Shown piece by piece: positions 53,017 through 60,061 of a DNA stretch of 64,000 nucleotides. How positions within the stretch are numbered: position 1 is the stretch's first letter; each line of letters begins with the position of its first letter. The notes under the pieces are model-generated. The model was not told the origin of the DNA. It made no database searches and saw nothing but the letters and a program-made list of their open reading frames with translations. The position numbers and the translations under genes are program-made. Source of the stretch: Prolixibacteraceae bacterium. Its GTDB lineage: Bacteria; Bacteroidota; Bacteroidia; Bacteroidales; Prolixibacteraceae. The stretch spans positions 310,001 to 374,000 of the forward strand of contig DOAQ01000046.1 of the NCBI GenBank assembly GCA_003506435.1, read 5' to 3'.

Positions 53017-54072
53017 TTACATTCTTTTTTTTCTGATAATTATTTTTTCTTTTGAATAATTTCCATCGGGCAATGTTTCTCGCGGTATTCTGGTATATTC
53101 TATTGGCGCAGATATTTTCAATAAATCAAGTATTTGCGGTAAGGTTTCGTCTTTGAAAGTGGCCCTGTACACATAATCCCTCAATTCTTCACTTTCCAAT
53201 ACGAACTCAACATTGAACCAGCGGCTTAATTTCCGGGTTACCTCGTCCATCGGATCGTCGGCAAACATGAGTACTCCATCTTTCCATGCGGTGTACTTTT
53301 CCACGGAAACATTGTTTACAAACAACTCTTTTGTGGAAGGTTTAAACAGGGCCTGCTGATTTGGCGAAAGAAAACCAACTTCTTTTTTATTTCCATATTC
53401 CCCTGTAAATAATTTCACTTTTCCCGATAGAAGAACCACTTCTGTCTGGTTTTCATTCGCATAGTTAGCTACATTGAAAGAGGTTCCCAAAACTTCGACA
53501 TTTATTGTTCCGGTAGTAACCACAAAGGGATGTTTTTCATCTTTTTTTACATCGAAACAGGCTTCTCCGGTGAGATTTACTTCTCTTATTTTTCCAAAGT
53601 TCAACGGATACCGGAGTGTGGTTTCCGAATTTAACCAAACCTGTGTACCATCGGGTAATGTGAGTTCCGAAACCATTCCGGTACCTGTTTTTACTTCCTG
53701 CCATGTTGTTTCACCGGAAGCAAGTTTCGATTCCTTAAATTGAGAGATGGTCAGAAAACCTGAATAAACAAGTAACGGGATTAACAAAACTGCGGCAATC
53801 TTTTGTAGTTTTTGCCAGACAGAAGACGGCTTGTTGTACAATGCCAGCCGTTTATCGACTTTTAATAAGGCATCTTTCGGATTAAATTGCTCCATTTGTC
53901 CGAGTATTGCACCCGACTTCCATACCGTTGACATTTCACGGAAAAGCTTTTCATTTCCGGCTGACAAGTTTCTCCAGTTGTCAACTTTCAGCCGGTTTTC
54001 TTTGCTTATCTCACCCGAAAAATAATCAGGTAATAAATGTTCGATCTGAATTTGTTCTTTTTCCATACGCAT
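53017..54072 (-). CDS. FecR family anti-sigma factor
   Basis: 351 residues: a short cytoplasmic N-terminus that binds the sigma factor ('LLPDYFSGEISKENRLKVDN'), one membrane helix (about 93-112), the FecR domain (about 125-225, 'GTGMVSELTLPDGTQVWLNS') and a DUF4974-type C-terminal domain ('VTRKLSRWFNVEFVLESEEL'). ATG at 54072 or 54066. It should relay the signal from the STN domain of the transporter to the sigma factor encoded at 54835-55401. A GxxExxY gene now lies between it and that sigma gene. Confidence 0.93.
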   Translation of the reverse strand: MRMEKEQIQIEHLLPDYFSGEISKENRLKVDNWRNLSAGNEKLFREMSTVWKSGAILGQMEQFNPKDALLKVDKRLALYNKPSSVWQKLQKIAAVLLIPLLVYSGFLTISQFKESKLASGETTWQEVKTGTGMVSELTLPDGTQVWLNSETTLRYPLNFGKIREVNLTGEACFDVKKDEKHPFVVTTGTINVEVLGTSFNVANYANENQTEVVLLSGKVKLFTGEYGNKKEVGFLSPNQQALFKPSTKELFVNNVSVEKYTAWKDGVLMFADDPMDEVTRKLSRWFNVEFVLESEELRDYVYRATFKDETLPQILDLLKISAPIEYTRIPRETLPDGNYSKEKIIIRKKRM

Positions 54073-54348
54073 GGTTGTTTGTCTGTAACGGTTATTTGAA
54101 CCGTTCTACTACAGTGACGACCAAGGAGGGAAAAACACATATACGGAAATGGAACTTTTTAATATCGCATCAATATATAAACAATGATGAGTAGTGCTAG
54201 CTGGAGCAGGAAATAACTCCACTTGGGTTGTGCTAAAACTAATCAAAGCTTATAAGTACCTAAAAAACAGTAATAATTGAATTTAGATACAGCCAGATTA
54301 AATGCTGCAAATCATTTTTATTGTATATTTAGGAATAATTTATATCCC

Positions 54349-54777
54349 ATGCCACAAAGTCCCGAAAACACCAAGAATCACCAAGATAATTACATTCCGG
54401 TCGATACATCAGTGGAAAAAATCGCCAGATTAGTTGTTGATGCAGCCTATACGGTTCATGTTAACTTAGGCCCGGGATTATTAGAGAAAGTTTATGAGAT
54501 ATGTTTTTGCCATGAACTGGAAAAACGTGGTCTTAACTATAAACGACAAGTTGATATCCCTATTGTTTATGACAACCTGACATTTAATGAAGGATTAAGA
54601 CTTGATGTACTTGTTGAGGATTGTATTATCTGTGAACTAAAAGCCCTCGAAACAATCAATCCTGTTTGGGAAGCACAAGTATTAAGTCATTTAAAATTAA
54701 CAGGTAAACGATTAGGTTTTCTGATAAACTTTAATGGAATCAGGATAAAAGATGGAATCAGAAGATTTTTAGTCTAA
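54349..54777 (+). CDS. GxxExxY protein (PD-(D/E)XK nuclease fold)
   Basis: 142 residues from ATG 54349; an upstream frame to 54277 is not coding. The defining motif is G43-L-L-E46-K-V-Y49, and the nuclease-like D...E-x-K core is 'RLDVLVEDCIICELKALE', with 'LSHLKLTGKRLGFLINFN' at the C-terminus. The fold is that of restriction-endonuclease-like proteins; the function is unknown. Its strand is opposite to the flanking PUL genes and 40-bp imperfect inverted repeats flank it, the left one beginning within the start codon, so it looks like an inserted cassette. Confidence 0.85.
   Translation: MPQSPENTKNHQDNYIPVDTSVEKIARLVVDAAYTVHVNLGPGLLEKVYEICFCHELEKRGLNYKRQVDIPIVYDNLTFNEGLRLDVLVEDCIICELKALETINPVWEAQVLSHLKLTGKRLGFLINFNGIRIKDGIRRFLV
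54351..54390 (+). repeat. Left arm of inverted repeat around the GxxExxY gene
   Basis: This 40-bp arm (GCCACAAAGTC...CCAAGATAAT) matches the inverse of 54778-54817 at about 18 of its first 26 positions. It covers the first 13 codons of the gene. Repeats of this ACCAAGA/CACAAAG type commonly accompany GxxExxY genes. Confidence 0.6.
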
Positions 54778-54817
54778 CACTTTGTGTTTTATCTTAGTGA
54801 TTTAGAGTTTTAGTGGC
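54778..54817 (-). repeat. Right arm of inverted repeat around the GxxExxY gene
   Basis: CACTTTGTG...TTTTAGTGGC directly follows the gene's stop and is the imperfect inverse of the left arm at 54351-54390. Together they bound a ~467-bp unit. Confidence 0.6.
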
Positions 54818-54834
54818 AATTTTTTCATGTTGTA

Positions 54835-55401
54835 TTATCGAAGAAGCCAAATCAGTAGCCATGCGGGTAGAAAATCTTTCAATTCGAGCCGCAATGTTTT
54901 CAGGGCAAGGCTGATCTGAAGTTCAACTGTGCGCTTCGAAATATTTAATTGTTCTGCAATCTCCTGATTTTTCATTCCTTTAAAGCGGCTCATTTCAAAA
55001 ATCTCGCGGCAACGGGGCTGTAGTTTTTCCAATCCGGCAGAAATAGCCTCGCGAAGTTCCGTTTCAACATACAAATCAAAGTTATTTTCTTCGGAATCAT
55101 CAACCGATTGGAGAATATCCTTGCTAAACCGCTCCTCTACTTTATGATGTTTAAGGTAATCAAAGCAACGGTTTTTCACCGAAGTGAAAAGATATGATTT
55201 TATGGAACCGGTAATAATTATCTGACTGTTTTTCAACCAGAGGGAAACAAAAAAATCCTGAACGATATCTTCCACCGTTTCTTTTTCCGAAATATATCTC
55301 AGCGAATAGACACACAATCCGGAATAATAGTAATTGAAGATGAAATCGAATACCGTCTTGTCTTTATTCCGCAACCCCGCTATCAGATATTTTTCTTCCA
55401 A
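54835..55401 (-). CDS. ECF sigma factor of the PUL
   Basis: 188 residues of the Bacteroidota expansion family: region 2 'EDIVQDFFVSLWLKN' and 'SIKSYLFTSVKNRCFDYLKH', region 4 'MKNQEIAEQLNISKRTVELQ' and a hydrophobic C-terminus. The start is TTG 55401, because an in-frame stop lies two codons upstream and no ATG is available. It should transcribe the susCD operon when FecR releases it. A possible -7 box (TACTTTTG on this strand) is at 55441-55448. Confidence 0.92.
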   Translation of the reverse strand: MEEKYLIAGLRNKDKTVFDFIFNYYYSGLCVYSLRYISEKETVEDIVQDFFVSLWLKNSQIIITGSIKSYLFTSVKNRCFDYLKHHKVEERFSKDILQSVDDSEENNFDLYVETELREAISAGLEKLQPRCREIFEMSRFKGMKNQEIAEQLNISKRTVELQISLALKTLRLELKDFLPAWLLIWLLR

Positions 55402-55440
55402 TGATTAGTTTCAGTTTAGTTTTATATCTGCTGAATTTGT

Positions 55441-55448
55441 CAAAAGTA
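55441..55448 (-). promoter_or_regulatory. Candidate -7 box (TACTTTTG) for the PUL sigma factor
   Basis: The minus-strand octamer matches TAnnTTTG, 40 bp before the TTG start. No -33 element is evident. Confidence 0.35.
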
Positions 55449-55488
55449 ATATGAATACCCCGAAATCTAACGTTTCCTCATGAAGAAA

Positions 55489-56229
55489 TTATCGGTTCAA
55501 ATTAGAATACAAATTATCATGTAAAGTCTTCAGCGACCATACAGTGTAATTATTCTTTTTTAAATAGTCCATGTATTCCTTGAAAAGTTCAGGCGGAGTA
55601 TTTACCCACGGATGAACATTGTCGGGAACCCCGTGTATGGTGAGAATAACAACATTCCCCTGACTTGCCGTCCGGATGGCCCTGTATACTTTGGAGGTGT
55701 CAGTTCCGGCAATATCGTAACTGGGCAATAGGAAAGGGTCATCTTTCTCAATATTGTAGGGCCGTCCGCCACCGGCCCTTGCATACCAGTATTTTTTCTG
55801 ACGCAGAACGTTGATCGAGAGGCTGTCGTTACTGTATCCCGGATAGGCAAAGGTAGATGGCACTTCAATATTATATTTTCGACATTTCGAATCGATGTAC
55901 TCCAATTCTGAAATCAAACTGTCATCCGATATTTTCGTAATATTTACGTGGGTTCTGGTGTGGTTGCCAATTTCAAAACCCATATCTGAAAGTTCTTTGA
56001 TCTGCTCCCAGGTCATATAGTTTTCTTTATCAGTATCAAAGTTTGGGGGGAATTCGCAAACAAAAAATGTTGCACCGAATCCGTATTCATTTAAAATTTT
56101 TGCTGTATTGGTCGATTGACTGGCAATAGCGTCATCGAATGTAAGTATTATTACCTTTTCAGGAAGTTTTGCCAGACCGTTAAATGCGATTAAAAATAGC
56201 AGAAAGGTCTGTTGTATTTTTGTTTTCAT
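55489..56229 (-). CDS. Polysaccharide deacetylase (NodB-like)
   Basis: 246 residues with signal peptide (about 1-20) and a NodB homology domain: catalytic D32/D33 in 'ILTFDDA', zinc ligands H90 and H94 in 'NHTRTHVN', then 'FAYPGYSND' and 'VILTIHGVPDN'. It should remove N- or O-acetyl groups from a polysaccharide, possibly chitin-like or peptidoglycan. It overlaps the gamma-carbonic anhydrase gene by 4 bp (ATGA) but shares no obvious function with it. It is not part of the PUL transcript, whose sigma gene starts 88 bp further downstream. Confidence 0.9.
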   Translation of the reverse strand: MKTKIQQTFLLFLIAFNGLAKLPEKVIILTFDDAIASQSTNTAKILNEYGFGATFFVCEFPPNFDTDKENYMTWEQIKELSDMGFEIGNHTRTHVNITKISDDSLISELEYIDSKCRKYNIEVPSTFAYPGYSNDSLSINVLRQKKYWYARAGGGRPYNIEKDDPFLLPSYDIAGTDTSKVYRAIRTASQGNVVILTIHGVPDNVHPWVNTPPELFKEYMDYLKKNNYTVWSLKTLHDNLYSNLNR

Positions 56230-56750
56230 TGATGTTCCTCTTTGTACCAGCTTGCGTACATTCCATACGCATTGGCAATGCGTTTGATTTCACCTTCGAG
56301 CAGTTCCGGGCCTACATCTTTGATTTTTTTTGCAGGGATACCTGCATACACCGAACCGGCTTCAACAACAGTGCCTTTGCTTACTACCGAGCCGGCCGCC
56401 ACAATGCTGTTACTCTCAATCACCGCATCGTCCAGAACAACGGCGTTCATGCCAATCATCACATTGTCTTTTATGGTACAGCCGTGTACAATTGCCCCGT
56501 GTGCAATAATCACATTATTCCCGATATTAGTAGGCGATTTTTTATACGTTGCATGGATGACCGCACAATCCTGAATGTTCGTATTATTACCGATTCGTAT
56601 AGAATGCACATCGCCGCGAATAACCGTACTGTACCAGACACTGCAATCATCGCCTATTTCCACATCACCAATAATGACAGCGGTTTCGGCAAGAAAACAA
56701 TTGTTCCCGATAACGGGCGTCTTATTCAAAAGGGTTTTTATGATGGCCAT
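56226..56750 (-). CDS. Gamma-carbonic anhydrase-like hexapeptide-repeat protein
   Basis: 174 residues of left-handed parallel beta-helix, with hexapeptide repeats 'NCFLAETAVIIGDVEIGDDC', and the three metal-binding histidines in 'CAVIHATY' and 'IAHGAIVHGC'. The PaaY/CaiE/YrdA group it belongs to includes proven and inactive gamma-carbonic anhydrases and acyl-CoA thioesterases, so activity is uncertain. It is the first gene of the pair with the polysaccharide deacetylase. Confidence 0.9.
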   Translation of the reverse strand: MAIIKTLLNKTPVIGNNCFLAETAVIIGDVEIGDDCSVWYSTVIRGDVHSIRIGNNTNIQDCAVIHATYKKSPTNIGNNVIIAHGAIVHGCTIKDNVMIGMNAVVLDDAVIESNSIVAAGSVVSKGTVVEAGSVYAGIPAKKIKDVGPELLEGEIKRIANAYGMYASWYKEEHQ

Positions 56751-56889
56751 TTTTTGGATTCATTTTAAATAGAATGCAAATATAGAAATTATCCGGCAAG
56801 TCATATTTAAGGTGTTAATTAATGGTTATTTTTGGCTTGTTTAATAAATTTGAGTTTATCCCGGAAAATGATTCCAACTTGTAATTTAT

Positions 56890-56897
56890 TACATTTG
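56890..56897 (+). promoter_or_regulatory. Candidate -7 box (TACATTTG) for korAB
   Basis: TACATTTG matches TAnnTTTG and lies 57 bp before the korA ATG, in the 204-bp divergent gap shared with the carbonic-anhydrase gene. No TTTG at suitable spacing is seen upstream. Confidence 0.4.
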
Positions 56898-56954
56898 GCT
56901 TCATTTTTTTTAAGATCCGTAAGGTAAAGAGAAGGCGAATTAATTATTTATAAA

Positions 56955-58796
56955 ATGAAAGACACAAAGGTCATTGAACTTGAAGAGGTAACGATACGTT
57001 TTTCCGGGGACTCGGGAGACGGCATGCAGTTGACCGGAACTTTATTTTCCGATGCGACTGCATTGTATGGAAATGATATTTCAACTTTCCCCGATTACCC
57101 TTCTGAAATCAGGGCGCCACAAGGAACGGTCGGCGGTGTTTCCGGTTTTCAGGTACAGTTGGGAGATAAACGGATTACCACACCAGGAGATTATGCCCAT
57201 GTATTAATTGCAATGAATCCGGCAGCGGTAAAAGCCAATGCAAGTTTTATGGACCCGGGAGGCACCATCATTTTTGATGTGGATTCATTCAATGAAAAGA
57301 ACTTCGAAAAAGCAAATTTTAAAACAAATGACCCATTTAAGGAATGTAACCTTGAAGATTATACAAAAATTGCGGTACCAATTACCAGTCTGACCAAAGA
57401 AAGTCTGGCAGAATTCGCGCTCGATAACAAAAGTGTTTTACGCAGCAAGAACATGTTTGCATTGGGATTGGTTTGCTGGATGTTCGGACGCCCTCTCGAT
57501 TACATCGAAAATTTTATCAAAACAAAATTTGCCAAAAACTCCACTGTTGTACAGGCAAACCTGAAAGTACTGCATGCCGGATACAATTACGGGATGAACA
57601 TGCAGCACGAAACGCCGCAATATCTTGTACATCCGGCAACAATTGAAAAAGGAACCTACCGAAATATCAGCGGGAACAAAGCTACGGCCTGGGGTTTTAT
57701 AGCCGCTGCCGAGAAATCAGGACGGGAACTGTTTTGCGGCTCCTACCCGATCACCCCTGCAACCGATATTTTACAGGCTCTTGCCGAACGAAAAGATTTA
57801 GGTGTGAAAACCTTTCAGGCTGAAGATGAAATTGCAGGTATTTGTACAGCCATTGGCGCTGCCTTTGCCGGTGATCTGGCAATTACAACCACTTCGGGGC
57901 CCGGCTTCGCATTGAAATCGGAAGCGCTGGGTCTGGCTGTGATGGCTGAACTTCCGCTGGTGGTTGTCAATGTTCAGCGTGGCGGCCCGTCAACCGGATT
58001 GCCAACAAAAACTGAACAATCCGATTTATTGCAGACTTTATACGGAAGAAACGGCGAAAGTCCGGTAGTCGTAGTTGCTGCCAGCACTCCCTCCGACTGT
58101 TTTTACTATGCCTATATTTCAGCAAAAATAGCTCTCGAACGAATGGTTCCGGTCGTGTTGCTGACCGATGGTTTTCTTGGGAACGGAAGCGAGCCGTGGC
58201 GGGTTCCGTCAATGGACGAACTTCCTCCAATTGTTCCCCGTATAGCCAAAAATGCAGCAACTTTTAAAGCGTATAAACGCGATGAAAATATTCTGGCCCG
58301 CGAATGGGCATTCCCCGGAATGGATGGTTTTCAGCATCGCATTGGCGGATTGGAAAAAAATCAGGAAGGAGGTGTCAGCCACGACCCGCAGACCCACCAG
58401 AAAAACTGCGAAACCCGTGCAGCAAAAGTGGAACGGGTAGTTGACTTGGTTCCGGATATTGAAATTTTCGGCGATCCCGATGGCGGCGATCTGCTCGTTG
58501 TTGGCTGGGGCGGTACCTACGGGCATACCATTAGTGCGGTGCGCGAAGCCCGCGAACAAGGAAAAAGCGTGAGCCTTGCCCATTTCAATTTCATTAAACC
58601 TCTACCCAAAAACACGGCTGAAGTATTCAGCAAATTCAAAAAAATTGTGGTGTGTGAATTGAACCTGGGACAATTTGTAAGTTACCTGCGCGATAAAATG
58701 CCCGAATTTACGTACCATCAGGAGAATAAAGTACAAGGCTTGCCATTTACAGTACTTGAATTGACAGAGAAGTTTGACGAATTACTGGAAAAATAA
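56955..58796 (+). CDS. korA: 2-oxoacid:ferredoxin oxidoreductase, alpha subunit
   Basis: 613 residues: a fused gamma-type N-terminal domain (about 1-190, 'SGDSGDGMQLTGTLFSDATA') and alpha-type pyrimidine-binding domain ('GSYPITPATDILQALAERKD', 'EAGICTAIG'-like 'EIAGICTAIGAAFAGDLAIT'). With KorB it converts 2-oxoglutarate and CoA to succinyl-CoA, CO2 and reduced ferredoxin, or the reverse. Two-subunit KorAB is typical for anaerobic or facultative Bacteroidota. The korB ATG follows two bases after the stop. Confidence 0.94.
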   Translation: MKDTKVIELEEVTIRFSGDSGDGMQLTGTLFSDATALYGNDISTFPDYPSEIRAPQGTVGGVSGFQVQLGDKRITTPGDYAHVLIAMNPAAVKANASFMDPGGTIIFDVDSFNEKNFEKANFKTNDPFKECNLEDYTKIAVPITSLTKESLAEFALDNKSVLRSKNMFALGLVCWMFGRPLDYIENFIKTKFAKNSTVVQANLKVLHAGYNYGMNMQHETPQYLVHPATIEKGTYRNISGNKATAWGFIAAAEKSGRELFCGSYPITPATDILQALAERKDLGVKTFQAEDEIAGICTAIGAAFAGDLAITTTSGPGFALKSEALGLAVMAELPLVVVNVQRGGPSTGLPTKTEQSDLLQTLYGRNGESPVVVVAASTPSDCFYYAYISAKIALERMVPVVLLTDGFLGNGSEPWRVPSMDELPPIVPRIAKNAATFKAYKRDENILAREWAFPGMDGFQHRIGGLEKNQEGGVSHDPQTHQKNCETRAAKVERVVDLVPDIEIFGDPDGGDLLVVGWGGTYGHTISAVREAREQGKSVSLAHFNFIKPLPKNTAEVFSKFKKIVVCELNLGQFVSYLRDKMPEFTYHQENKVQGLPFTVLELTEKFDELLEK

Positions 58797-58798
58797 TC

Positions 58799-59857
58799 AT
58801 GACAGAATATATATATACAGCAAAAGATTTTAAAAGCAGCAGCGAAGTACGCTGGTGCCCGGGGTGTGGCGACTACGCTATTATGAATGCCGTTCAGCGG
58901 ACCATGGCAGAAATGGGCGTTCCACACGAAGAATTTGCGGTAATCTCCGGAATCGGATGTTCATCGCGTTTTCCGTATTACATGAGTACGTTCGGGTTTC
59001 ATTCAATCCACGGACGTGCAACGGCAATTGCAACGGGCGTCAAATCGGCCAACCCGAAACTGAATGTTTGGGTAATCACCGGCGACGGCGATGCCATGGC
59101 AATTGGCGGAAACCATTTCATTCACATGGTTCGCCGAAACATTGATCTGAACGTGATCATTTTCAACAATAAAATTTACGGGCTTACCAAAGGACAGTAT
59201 TCACCCACTACCGACCGTGGGTTTATTACCAAAACTTCGCCGTTCGGAACTATTGAAGACCCGTTTTTGCCGGGTCAACTGGCGCTGGGAGCCAGAGGAA
59301 CATTCTTTGCCCGCGCGGTCGACAGCAATGTGAAACACACGCAGGAAGTATTGAAAGATGCCGCAGCCCACAAGGGAACTTCGGTAGTTGAAGTGCTTCA
59401 GAATTGCGTGATTTTCAACGACGGCATCCACGATGCGATTGCCGACCCGAAATTCAGGGCCGAACGGCAGTTGTTCCTGAAACATGGCGAACCAATGATC
59501 TTTGGCGAAGAAAACGACAAAGGCATCATCTGGACGAAGGAAGGATTGAAAGTAGCAAAAATCGGAGAAAACGGAATTACCAAAGATGATATTCTGGTTC
59601 ACAATGCAAAAACACCCGATCTCAGTATCCACATGGCCCTGATCAATATGGCATTTCCCGATTTTCCGGTCGCCATGGGTGTAATCCGCTCTGTTGACAC
59701 ACTGGTCTACGATCAGGAAATGGAACGGCAAATCAAGGATGTTCAGGCCAAACGCAAAGTAACTTGCATGGATGAGCTTTTAAATTCCGGAAATATCTGG
59801 AAAGTTGAAGGAGAACGGGCAACCGAATCGGTTTCTTTTTTCAAGAAGAATACGTGA
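58799..59857 (+). CDS. korB: 2-oxoacid:ferredoxin oxidoreductase, beta subunit
   Basis: 352 residues with the TPP- and cluster-related segments 'VRWCPGCGDY' (C20, C23), 'GIGCSSRFPYYM' and 'ITGDGDAMAIGGNHFIHMVR', followed by 'NNKIYGLTKGQYSPT'. This is the catalytic TPP subunit that pairs with KorA. The operon ends in a hairpin terminator at 59888. Confidence 0.95.
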   Translation: MTEYIYTAKDFKSSSEVRWCPGCGDYAIMNAVQRTMAEMGVPHEEFAVISGIGCSSRFPYYMSTFGFHSIHGRATAIATGVKSANPKLNVWVITGDGDAMAIGGNHFIHMVRRNIDLNVIIFNNKIYGLTKGQYSPTTDRGFITKTSPFGTIEDPFLPGQLALGARGTFFARAVDSNVKHTQEVLKDAAAHKGTSVVEVLQNCVIFNDGIHDAIADPKFRAERQLFLKHGEPMIFGEENDKGIIWTKEGLKVAKIGENGITKDDILVHNAKTPDLSIHMALINMAFPDFPVAMGVIRSVDTLVYDQEMERQIKDVQAKRKVTCMDELLNSGNIWKVEGERATESVSFFKKNT

Positions 59858-59887
59858 TCACGCAAAAATGCAATATATAATAGCAGA

Positions 59888-59912
59888 AGCTTCCTGAAAA
59901 GGGAGCTTTTGT
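59888..59912 (+). terminator. Intrinsic terminator after korB
   Basis: AGCTTCC pairs with GGGAGCT (one G-U) around TGAAAA and is followed by a T-rich tract, 30 bp after the korB stop. Confidence 0.78.
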
Positions 59913-60061
59913 TGTTTTATGAATTCCTTTTCGCTCTGGGAGACTGTAAAAACCACCATTCATCATACATCCGAAGAACAATAAGCCGTAACTTGCACAG
60001 CATCCGGGAAAATATACAGGTTTCCCGAATTTTTAATAATTTGACAGCCAAAAGTAACAGC

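Noticed and set aside
59909..60061. Upstream extension of the PPDK-like gene
   Set aside because: The frame begins just after the korB terminator and its composition is not protein-like; ATG 60062 starts the conserved region.
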